DNA of 25,772 nt, taken from NCBI GenBank assembly GCA_905250885.1, contig CAJNOQ010002183.1, positions 1 to 25,772 of the forward strand. The letters run 5' to 3'. The notes beneath the pieces were generated by a model. That model made no database searches. It was not told where the DNA came from and saw only the letters and a program-made list of their open reading frames with translations. Made by a program: the position numbers and the translations under genes. How positions within the stretch are numbered: the stretch's first letter is position 1; every line of letters begins with the position of its first letter. This document shows, in pieces, positions 12,101 through 21,389 of the stretch. The DNA is from Didymodactylos carnosus (taxonomy: Eukaryota > Rotifera > Eurotatoria > Philodinida > Philodinidae).

Positions 12101-12519
12101 TTTTGTAATCGTTATCCAAATATTGAATTAACCTACGAAATTGTTGATAAAGATAATATAATTTCATCAAGTACAGTTAATGTTAACGTGACGTTAGAAC
12201 GTGCAAGTGTTGTCGGTCCGGTGATTGCACCCTTTTTTCCTCAAAAACGAGAAGAAGGATGGTAAGCTCTATTTTGGTTGTGTTTTTTCGTCGTTTCTAT
12301 CGGTATTATTTTGTTTATAGGTGGCTTGTTATTGGAGAATTAAAATCAAATTCGTTGGTATCCATTAAACGTTTAATATTACATCAAAAAGCTAAAGTGA
12401 ATTTAGATTTCGTTGCACCATCACCGGGTATACATCATTATGTACTCAATTTCATGTCGGATTCATATATTGGCTGTGATCATGAATATACATTCGATGT
12501 AAATGTTCAAAGCAGCTAA
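3145..12519 (+). CDS. SNRNP200: U5 snRNP 200-kDa RNA helicase (Brr2), complete, 33 exons
   Basis: Brr2 is the spliceosomal Ski2-like helicase that unwinds U4/U6 to activate the spliceosome in the nucleus. Exons: 3145-3189, 3247-3392, 3460-3640, 3700-4041, 4112-4258, 4314-4413, 4623-4759, 4825-4911, 4973-5146, 5213-5350, 5407-5562, 5646-6131, 6190-6339, 6402-6644, 6711-6815, 7105-7811, 7868-7986, 8144-8316, 8383-8453, 8512-8612, 8677-8844, 8900-9075, 9134-9229, 9483-9611, 9674-9865, 9927-10163, 10229-10730, 10921-10997, 11088-11175, 11240-11505, 11564-11740, 12005-12261, 12321-12519. Every join keeps frame and gives 2123 aa (human about 2136). The start [15 protein letters not shown] matches the conserved N-terminus. 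Two helicase cassettes are each followed by a Sec63-like unit. Cassette 1 is canonical: APTGSGKT (497-504), DEIH (609-612), and QMLGRAGRP spanning the exon 14/15 join. Cassette 2 is degenerate: GASTGSGKT (1340-1348), DDLH (1449-1452), QMVGRANQP (1681-1689). The donor after exon 4 (AAT|GTATTA) is the least certain junction. No frame breaks are seen. Confidence 0.96.
8900..12519 (+). other. C-terminal (second) helicase cassette and second Sec63 unit of Brr2
   Basis: In characterised Brr2 proteins this cassette binds nucleotide but is not an active unwindase; it regulates the N-terminal cassette and docks partner proteins. Here the P-loop is intact (TGSGKT). Motif II reads DDLH, the following TPE motif reads TPEHWD rather than TPEKWD, and motif VI reads GRANQP. 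The region around [20 protein letters not shown] also departs from the human version. The Sec63 part (from about 10730 on) is strongly conserved, for example [14 protein letters not shown] and [15 protein letters not shown]. Strong conservation there suggests the whole cassette is still under selection. Confidence 0.8.
11872..11901. repeat. 12-bp stem hairpin inside a Brr2 intron
   Basis: CATCAGCCAAAA (11872-11883) and its exact inverse TTTTGGCTGATG (11890-11901) are separated by the 6-base loop GAATTA. It lies in the 264-bp intron before exon 32, one of the longer introns of the gene. It may be an RNA structure that draws splice sites together, a remnant of a mobile element, or chance. Confidence 0.7.
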
Positions 12520-13446
12520 TAAGAATCGTAGTGACACATAACTAAATTGCGTTTTCCCACTTGACTACAAATGCAAAACTGTTTCTTTTCTTTCCTTTCA
12601 TTTACTGTAATCGCTTTATATTTATAAATGTTTGATGTTGTTTTCGTGTACTTTTTCATTCGCAACCAAAATCAAATACAGTTTTATCAAGTTCAACGGA
12701 TAGATCGATCTATTCCCCCTCACTCAAATGAAGAGCTAACATTTCATCTTCATTGTTTCGGCTCTTTAACAGGGTTTTTATAAGAGACTACTGGTTCCAG
12801 TTTCAAAACTTTTGAACTAGCAATCCAGATTACAGCATGCAACCCTATTTCTTTCAAACGGTCGGTGATATAGGCCGGTTTAGGTTGATGAGAAAGATGA
12901 TACTTCCGCATTACACTCAAATTTGTAATGTGAAAGATACACATGAATTTAGCATTCTACTACTGAAAATAAGATTTTATGCAGCGACACGTATAAAAAA
13001 AGCCTGAGGAAAAGGAAGAAAGGTGGAATACTAGAAAAAGTGATTGTATCAGTCAAACGTATAGTAATGGACTTTTTCCAGTATCACGAGCGTTAGTTTC
13101 TCTTGAATTATACTACCAACACCGTAATTCTGATAGAATATATACGTTTTTGTATATTGAGAGATTTTGAATTCAAATACACATCATAAAACATTGAATC
13201 GGCGTTGGTGTTAAAGATACACAGTAATGGAGAAAACTCACCAATCGGACTGTGAATCTACTCACATACGATTTTTTTTTATGGCGATTTCATGATACTT
13301 CATTATTAAATAATCTTTTCTTCTTTATATTGTCTGATACGTTATGTTGTTCACTGTCATCATTTGCCTTCTGCTTGTAGAATTAAATCTTGAATGAAAA
13401 AATCGTTATACCGATGTAAAATAGATGAGAATAAACATGATGTTTG
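12520..13446. other. Spacer between SNRNP200 and tankyrase
   Basis: No convincing gene is present. After the Brr2 stop there is no AATAAA close by; a TATAAA-type variant occurs near 12620. A perfect 14-bp palindrome, ATAGATCGATCTAT, sits at 12700-12713. A 64-codon minus-strand open frame (12750-12944) has fairly protein-like composition but no motif I recognise. The tankyrase promoter must lie here or further left. A pyrimidine-rich acceptor GCCTTCTGCTTGTAG ends at 13380, in the probable 5' leader. Confidence 0.6.
13379..13380 (+). promoter_or_regulatory. Possible 3' splice acceptor in 5' leader of tankyrase
   Basis: CCTTCTGCTTGTAG is a good match to a 3' splice site, 66 bp upstream of the ATG at 13447. 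It could end a 5' UTR intron or receive a trans-spliced leader. A similarly placed site precedes the Brr2 start. Confidence 0.3.
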
Positions 13447-16400
13447 ATGGATACAGTAACTAGAGATTTATTCGAAGCATGTCGAAATGGTGATCTAGCA
13501 AAAGTTAAAAGATTATTAACTAACCAAAATGTCAATGCTAAGGATCTTTTAGGAAGAAAATCGACATTGTTACATTTCGCTGCGGGTTGGTTTATTTTCT
13601 CTTTAAATCGCTGATAACACACACATTTTTGTTTGTTTAAGGTTTCGGACGCAAAGATATTGTAGAATATTTGTTGAGTATTGAAGGTGTGGACGTTCAT
13701 GCCAAAGATGATGGGTAAACAGAATGATTCTTTACTAAATTTTTGTAAATTATTAACTGGGCATATATTTCAGAGGACTCGTTCCCATTCATAACGCAGC
13801 TAGTTTTGGTCATTCGGAGGTTGTGCAATTGTTGTTAAATCATCATTCGGATGCAAACACACGCGACAATTGGAACTTTACACCTCTTCTAGAAGCAGCG
13901 TGAGTCAAGCACACAAAAGATGATACTGTAAATTATGAAATACTGTGTTTGTATTTTTTAGATCAAAAGGAAAGATCGACGTTTGTATAGGTAAAAATTT
14001 AGCGCAATTATTAATATTTTGTAAAATTATTGTGGTTTTTTAGTTTTACTACAACATGGCGCGGATTGGAACATCAAAAACACAGATGGGAAAACAGCCC
14101 TTGATCTCGCCGATCCATCGACACGTCCTGTCCTGACCGGTAAGAATAAATAATTGATAATTATAAAAAAGAATGTGTATGATCTCTATAATTTGTTACA
14201 GGTGAATATCGGAAAGATGAGTTGTTAGAAGCTGCAAGATCGGGAAACGAAGAGAAGTTATTCTCATTGCTCACGCCGTTAAATGTCAATTGTCATGCGA
14301 GTGATGGAAGAAAAGTAAAAAACTTTAATAGATCACAAACTTATAGAAAATCAATGATTGTTGCTATATGTTTTAGTCGACTCCGTTACATCTGGCAGCA
14401 GGCTATAATCGTAGTCATATTGTTAAAATTTTACTCGAACACGGAGCGGATGTTCACGCAAAAGACAAAGGTGGCTTGGTGCCTCTACATAATGCGAGTA
14501 AGTGTATTGTCTTTAATAATAATAAGTAATTGGGTTATCTTTCTGTTACAGCATCATACGGACATTACGAAGTCGCTGAACTTCTTATTCAAGTAAGTGG
14601 CAAAGTATAAAACAAGATTAATGATAATACTTACTAATTGATTATCATTTAAAGTTTGGTGCAGATGTAAATTCTTGTGACCTCTGGCAGTACACACCAC
14701 TGCAGTATGTATTATGAACGACTTGTCAATACAAAATCATAGATTTTTATCTTTTAGTGAAGCTGCTTCCAAAGGTCGAACCGAAGTTTGTACGCTGTTG
14801 TTAAGTAATAATGCGGATCCAACGTTAACGAACTGTCATAATAAAAGTGCTTTGGACGTTGCTGCAACAATAGAATTACGAGATAAAATATTATGTATAC
14901 ACTTCTGAAATTCGATTAGTCAATGTAACTAACTTCATATTCTTTTTCTTTCAGTGGAATATAACGGTTACTCTATGATTGATGCTGCAAAGAACGGTGA
15001 TGTGAATCGTTTAAAAAAATGTTTGTCCATATCGCCAGATATGGTTAATTTCAAACATGTAAAAACGAATGATACTGCATTGGTGAGAGGAGGGTGAAAC
15101 CATATACACATAGAATCAGCATTGATAACCTCGGTTTTTTTATCTTTATAGCATATTGCATGTACTTCAACATCCACAAAACGTAAACAAATTGTCGAAC
15201 TCCTGATTCGTCGTGGTAGTAATGTGAACGAAGTCAACAAAGAGTAAGTAAGACGTTGAAGTATTTTTATTACAAATATGTTTTGCATTGAATGTCACTT
15301 ATGTTTAGTATGCTTGCACCGATACACGTCGCAAGTGATAACGATTATTCAGATGTTGTTGAATTATTGCTCAAAAATGGCGCTATGGTAAATAATTATC
15401 ATTTGATGGTATTACAGAATATTACCTATGAATTTTTATTTTTTAGATTAATCAACTTGATTGTTTAGGACAAACAGGTGTGCATGTGCAATGCGTATTG
15501 AGATTGAAGCTATTACGACTTCTTTCTTTCTTTCTTTCTTTAGCCTTACATCGTGCAGCTAAACTTGATCATAGTGCTATTTGTCGTTTACTGCTAGCTC
15601 ACGGTGCCGATACAGATATTCTATCGTTAGAAGGTTATACAGCAGCACAAATGGCTACAAGTGTTTTGCAAGAATTGCTATCGTCAGGCATGTAGAAAGA
15701 GAAGAGTGTGTATGATGTTACACAACATTCAGTTAACCTTTTTAAGAGTTTAAAATGAGAATAGAAGAATTTAGTAAAAAAACCCATTATTCATTGATCT
15801 TTTGTTGTTTAGTTACTGGTGAAGCAGAGCTAACTAACAATTTGGAATTACAATTACTCGAAGCGTCAAAATCTGGGGATTTAGAAGTTGTAAAGGTATT
15901 AATTTCGTTTTGATAATGCATAAATTATAGTTTTATCGTTTTTTAGCGTGTATTAGCTGAAAAATCTGGTTTGATTAATTGTCGTGACGCTCAAGGCAGA
16001 CATTCGACTCCATTACACTTTGCTGCTGGTAATTCAGCGAAAGAAAAGTATGAACCATGCGCTTTTCTTAATTGTTGTTATTTTTTTAGGATATAATCGT
16101 ATTGCAGTGGTAGAATATTTACTTTCGATGGGCGCTGATGTTCATGCAAAAGACAAAGGTACGTAACAGTACGCACTGTGTGTGCATGTAGTTCGTTTTT
16201 TCAACCTTTAGTTTTTTTCACTTTAGGAGGATTAGTTGCACTACATAACAGCTGTTCATATGGTCATTTTGAAGTAACAGAATTGCTTGTTAATCATGGA
16301 GCGTCTGTGAATGCTGTCGATCTCTGGAGGTAATTTATAAACTTTTAACATATCAACTATTCTTCTTACATTTTTCTTGATTTAATCAGGTATACTCCAC

Positions 16401-19400
16401 TACATGAAGCTGCAATCAAAAATAAATTTGAAATCTGTAAATTATTATTAAAGGTAACGCATATATGTTTCTACATTCTCTTAAATTTGTTAGTTCAATC
16501 CTTCTTTCAGCACGGTGCGGATCCACAGAAAAAAAATCGTGATGGTTGTTTGCCTGTTGATTTGGTTAAAGATGCGGACAGTGATGTAGTTGATCTGTTG
16601 AAAGGTGATAGTGCTATATTAGAATTGGCTAAAAAAGGAAATTTAGAACGTTTGAAAAAAGTATTAACATCTGAAAATGTTAACTGTCGGGATACGCAAG
16701 GTCGAAATTCCACACCGTTACATCTTGCAGGTAAAATATGTTTTTATACTCAAGGAAATGAGCTATGTGAATATTTTATTGATTCTTCCTTCAGCTGGAT
16801 ACAATAATATTGAGATTTGCGAATATCTTCTGGAAAATGGCGCAGACCCAAACTCACAGGACAAAGGTGGTTTAATATGTAAGTTTAGTTGTTCTTTGTA
16901 GATGTTTTTTTATTTTATTTATTAATAATAGCTCTTCATAATGCCGCGTCATATGGCCACGCGGATATATCTGCATTGTTAATCAAATACAATGCAAATG
17001 TAAACGCAACAGATCGATGGGGGTAGGAAAATAAAAATGTTACTTTGTCCAACTGAACATCTGTTTTCCTTTTCTTTTTTTAGTTTTACACCGTTACAGT
17101 AAGCGAGTTTAGTGAATTTCATAAGTTAACTGTTTTTTTTTACAAATGTGTTCTTCATTTTTAGTGAAGCTGCATCAAAAGGGTACGTCTGTATTGCTTA
17201 ATTTTCGGACACATACATTCTACTTTCGGACAGCAGGAACGATTTCTTTAATAAAGCTGAAAACATATTCTAATCTAAACGGAAATATCGTCCTTTTACT
17301 TTCTATATAAGAGCAAGATTTAGAAGTGTCTTACAATGACCTAACTTCCCAGTTATCATCTACTTGTGAAGATTCATGCATCTAAACGTTGAATATTGTT
17401 GCTTATATAGACGAACGCAATTATGCGCATTACTATTGGCTCATGGAGCAGATCCACTGATAAGAAACCAAGAAAATCAAACACCTTATGACTTGGCCGT
17501 TGCAGATGATGTTAAATGTCTGTTATTAGATTCAATGCCGGTTGCACAAACACCAACGATATTGTCTAAAACAGCGACGAATAATCAATCACATAATTCA
17601 TCATTATATGTTGGAAGTATGAATAATAATAGTACATCGCTGAGTGTATCGTCGTTAGGATCACGAGAAGATTCTTTAATGGGTATGGAAGCCAGTGCTT
17701 CGGCAATTGTAGTTTCGATACCGTCCATACCTCGTCATCATCATCAACAACATCATTTACCAAGTGGCGATGGCTGTATGGGTCTGACATTGGATGATGA
17801 ATTTAGAGAGGAAGCAGAGACAATGAAAATGGATGAATTTTTAAGCTTATGTAATTTACCATTGGAACAACAGCAATCTATACGAGAAATATTTGAACAT
17901 GAACACATCACACTAGATATACTAGCTGAAATGAATCATAATGAATTGAAAGATATTGGAATTATCACATACGGACAACGACACAAATTAATCAAAGGCG
18001 TAGAAAAATTGTATAAACAAGCCAAGAATCCATGGTTAAGTATACCGACCAACGGTTCCGTATTTATAAATCTAGAACCAAACGATCGAGAATATATGCT
18101 GGTAGAAGATGAAGTAAGTTTTAAATATTGTACCAACATAAAAATTAATTATCCATATTCTTTTCAGATGCAGAGTACTATTCGTGAACACAAAGATAGC
18201 TGTGGAGGAATTTTTTATCGATATGCTGTTTTGAAGGTAATCCTATTATAAGAATACTTTGTAAACAGATATACTTAATCGAGTCGACTGAGAGAAACAA
18301 TAAATGTATTGCTTTTCATCAGAATTTTTTTTCTTTCATACTGTCTTTTTTGTTTCGAGTTGGTCACGTATTCTCAGATATATTTGTTCGTACAAGTTTG
18401 GAAAAAGATCAAAATGAGCACATTTTTACACAGTTTTGTCGATTCATTCTATGTTACAATGATAATAGAGGCTCAAGAATAATATGATTTTCGCAGCCGT
18501 TATGAATTTCATATCCTTTATTGATTATGATATTTCGATATTCACGGTTATCTTCAGACCGAAAATGAAAACAAAAACTATATACTATTCTCGACCAAGA
18601 AACCGTTGCCCGTCTCAAAAATAAAGGCTCACTAGTGCTATTGCAACTGAAGTGATAGGAGAGGTTTCTCTCTATTTCTTTTTTATCGGACTTAGCAAAA
18701 CAGAAAGTCATCGTCTAACTCGACGAGGAAAGATTAATTTTTTAATGTCTGGTACCTTATGCTGAAAAAACTACAATTTTAAGCTTACCAGACTGCTAAG
18801 ATCTGAGCAAAAACTATGCCAATTTTATTTTTTGAGATGCTCTGATAAAAATTCAAACTCTCTTCCATCAGTCATTCCGATTCTGTAACTCGACAAGAAG
18901 TTCGAACGGTATCCTTAACCTGACTAAAATGTTTTCTTTATCATGTAATCGTTTGTGCCAAGAACAGAGTCACGAACATCATATAATACTGTCTGTTGTT
19001 GCCGCCGTTTCCCTCAGTCGACTTTTCAATGTTTAGAGAGCATAGTTGGTATCTCATCTTTTGATTATCTATTGCTATCTCTACTATTATTAGATCCAAA
19101 AGATACGTAATCGCCGATTATGGGAACGCTATTGTCATAGAAAGAAGGAAATTCAAGATGATAATAATGGACATGAAAATGAGCGTTTATTATTTCATGG
19201 TTCACCATTTCTAAACTCAATAATAAACAAGGGTTTTGATGAACGACATGCTTGTATTGCGGGCATGTTTGGTGCTGGCATCTATTTTGTAAGTTTATCC
19301 AAAACAATATATTTACATACGCTAATAGTTAATTAAATTTAGGCTGAAAATTCATCAAAATCGAATCAATACGTGTTCGGCATTGGTGGTGGGAGTGGAT

Positions 19401-19707
19401 GTACGACACACAAAGATAAATCGTGTTATAGATGTCCTAGGTAAGAATTGTTTTCTTTTGTAGACTACATTAATGGTGTGTATTACTATTTAGACAAATG
19501 TTATTATGTAGAGTATGTTTGGGTCGTTCATTTTTACAATTTAATGCTATGAAAATTGCTCACGCACCACCAGGACATCATAGTATTATTGGACGCCCTC
19601 AGCAAGGTGGTCTAGCCTATCCAGAATACGTCGTCTATCGAGGAGAGCAAGCTTATCCCGAATATATAATTACGTACGTTTTACAAAATCCTTCAAATGA
19701 TCAATGA
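13447..19707 (+). CDS. TNKS: Tankyrase (poly-ADP-ribose polymerase), complete, 30 exons
   Basis: Tankyrase PARylates substrates caught by its ankyrin clusters, including axin-type and telomere proteins. Exons: 13447-13585, 13642-13714, 13774-13899, 13962-13990, 14044-14139, 14202-14314, 14377-14497, 14552-14592, 14655-14704, 14758-14894, 14955-15082, 15152-15243, 15309-15387, 15447-15477, 15544-15687, 15813-15895, 15947-16028, 16090-16158, 16227-16329, 16390-16453, 16511-16730, 16795-16878, 16932-17022, 17084-17098, 17165-17182, 17411-18113, 18168-18236, 19094-19288, 19343-19440, 19494-19707. All joins keep frame and give 1168 aa, like human TNKS2 (about 1166). Ankyrin clusters 1-5 begin near residues 7, 155, 309, 467 and 601. 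A low-complexity linker leads to the SAM domain (about 882-945). The PARP domain has catalytic H1035 (HGSPF), Y1064 (GIYF) and E1154 (PEYIIT), and a zinc site C1085-H1088-C1093-C1096. It lacks the long His/Pro/Ser N-terminus of TNKS1. One intron appears to be GC-AG. Confidence 0.96.
15688..15812 (+). other. Probable GC-AG intron of tankyrase
   Basis: The exon ending ...LLSS reads TCAG|GCATGT, and the next exon opens after TTGTTGTTTAG with TTACTGGTGAAGCA. Only a GC donor at 15688 keeps the conserved tail of the third ankyrin cluster in frame with the next exon. The nearest GT (before AGAAAG at 15692) gives the wrong phase and runs into a stop. An upstream GT would drop a conserved ten-residue segment. 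Confidence 0.65.
17084..17182 (+). other. Two consecutive micro-exons (15 and 18 bp) of tankyrase
   Basis: The final ankyrin repeat of cluster 5 ([21 protein letters not shown]) is assembled from a 15-nt exon (17084-17098, TTTTACACCGTTACA) and an 18-nt exon (17165-17182, TGAAGCTGCATCAAAAGG). Each is bounded by AG and GT (GTAAGC, GTACGT). Both have phase 2 entry and exit, and together they restore exactly the residues conserved in all tankyrases. Further short exons in the gene are 29, 31 and 41 bp. Confidence 0.85.
18168..19707 (+). other. Most of the PARP catalytic domain of tankyrase
   Basis: Exons 27-30 encode most of the ADP-ribosyltransferase fold. The H-Y-E triad needed for NAD+ binding and chain elongation is complete. 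The tankyrase-specific CHCC zinc loop is present. The donor-site loop reads [19 protein letters not shown]; in the vertebrate proteins, as I recall them, the corresponding stretch is HAYIGGMFG. A Tyr that lines the nicotinamide/inhibitor pocket is therefore Cys here (codon 19253-19255), and a Gly is Ala. Confidence 0.85.
18282..19023. mobile_element. Candidate TIR element inside a tankyrase intron
   Basis: AGTCGACTGAGAGAAAC (18282-18298) is inverted at 19007-19023 with 16 of 17 bases matching. The 742-bp interval lies inside the 857-bp intron between the exons ending 18236 and starting 19094. Taking it out leaves about 115 bp, near the usual intron size here. No target duplication is visible, and the outer 8 bases are themselves palindromic, which weakens the case. 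No open frame inside resembles a transposase. Confidence 0.4.
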
Positions 19708-19906
19708 TTATTTGTACATATTCAAGTTTTGCAAGCTTTATGGTGATCGTGCTTTTTTGTCGTTTTTGTTTTTTTACGCCTTATAGGAGGATGTTTTTAG
19801 AAAAAATTTTCATTTAGCTATGATTTTTTTCGCGGTTATTATACGATGTTTACTTTCGTATCCTTTACTTTTTCGTCAGTTTTTATTTTTTATTAAGTTC
19901 ATTTTT

Positions 19907-19912
19907 AATAAA
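19907..19912 (+). terminator. Polyadenylation signal of tankyrase
   Basis: The canonical hexamer AATAAA lies 200 bp after the tankyrase stop codon, in a T-rich stretch and followed by a T-run. It is the first good signal on this strand. Confidence 0.6.
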
Positions 19913-21389
19913 CAAATTGTTTTTTGTTAAAATTGATTAAAACAGATGAAATTATTGAATTGCTTAACCATTGTACTGTAGATAGATATCCATCTATCAT
20001 CGATCTACAAGATGTTATCGGGCATGATGCCCATTCGCGCATGAGCGAGCAAGTTGTACGATAAAATCGGACAAACACTCGTGATTTCTAGATTAACTAC
20101 GTACTGACTTCAACTAAGAACTCATCATAATCGATGGAAATCCGTGCCCGTTCTGCTTGAAATCAATAAGACCTAGTATCTATTCAATCTGGCACTGTAT
20201 TTCAGCGAAAAACAGAATCGATGCATCCCTATTCTAGATACTTGATAATTTTATTTTATTGAATATATTATATTGCTCGATATGATTAGCATCATACGTC
20301 ACTATCATCTACCAATCAATTAACTATGAATTTTAAAGGGACTATCACACCTGGATGTCCGTCTGTCGGTGATACGTGATAGTAAAGTAAAAAATAAAAC
20401 AAGAAAAAATTAATTCTGAGTATAAGTTTCAACTGTTCAATTACTTCGATATACATGGGAGAAATTATAGAAAATTGTGTTCTCTACCAAAAAGAACAAA
20501 TAAAGAATCATATCTTTTTATTTATTCGATCAAATATAAGAGATTATAGACGTTTTATTGCACAAAAAACTTAGAATCAACAAGTAGATTAGAACATTTT
20601 TACCGTAAAATTCGAGCCAAGACGAATGAGTGCAAAATAGATTCTGATTTGTAACAAATTTAATATCAATGTATCTGACAATGTATCTGACAATTTTTGA
20701 CTTGAACTAAGAGACGTTGTCAATAAATAATTATGTGCATCCTAAATGTATCATCAATGTAATAATTTGATATAAAATCAACATCTATTGTTAATCTCGA
20801 ATGCAAGACATATGTAGAAAATGGCGTAAGACTCTATTGTACAAAAGATGAATACTTCTCTCCTTTATTCATGGGAAAATTGGCTTTATAAGTTTGTTCA
20901 AGTTAATCGTTCTAATTGTTAGAACTGTGGTTTCAAAAACTCTGCTAAATGATTATTTCATTTTACCTTGAGCAATGATTCTACTGGTAAAACATCAACA
21001 TTTTTAACATGGTATTTTTGTGAAATATTATTATTTGCTGATAATATCTAAAATTCGATAACAAAATGCCACTTAAAAAAAACCAGTTTCAACTATGAAC
21101 TTACTTCAGTTAAAGAAGAAAAATAAATTAAAAATCGATGCAGAGAAGAACAAGACAATAATATTCGATATGCTGACGTATCAACCATAGTATTTTCTAT
21201 TTCTGTTTTGTTGTCTTCGTAATGGCATTCGAGTTCAATGATCGTTCCACAAATGATGATACGTTTGGGTAATTGAACATGAGATTCTAAAGTTAGAAAA
21301 ATAGAACATTATTGAATGAGATACGATCACTAAAGTATTAAATCAAATCCGAATCTCATTTTCTTTATGACATTAAAAATGTTCACAGT
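19913..21389. other. Tail-to-tail spacer between tankyrase and the minus-strand gene
   Basis: No open frame of interest is present on either strand. Small structures include hairpins near 19979-20050 (GATAGAT...ATCTATC, GGGCATGATGCCC), an 8-bp stem ACTATCAC/GTGATAGT near 20340-20390, and a short tandem copy of AATGTATCTGAC near 20680. The AT-rich remainder would hold the 3' UTRs of both convergent genes. Confidence 0.6.

Noticed and set aside
12750-12944. 64-codon minus-strand open frame (contains KEIGLHAVIWIASSKVLK)
   Set aside because: Composition is somewhat protein-like, but no family is recognised and no neighbouring exon with matching splice phase is visible.
15522-15543. TTTC tandem repeat as a microsatellite of interest
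   Set aside because: It is explained as the polypyrimidine tract of the intron ending at 15543.
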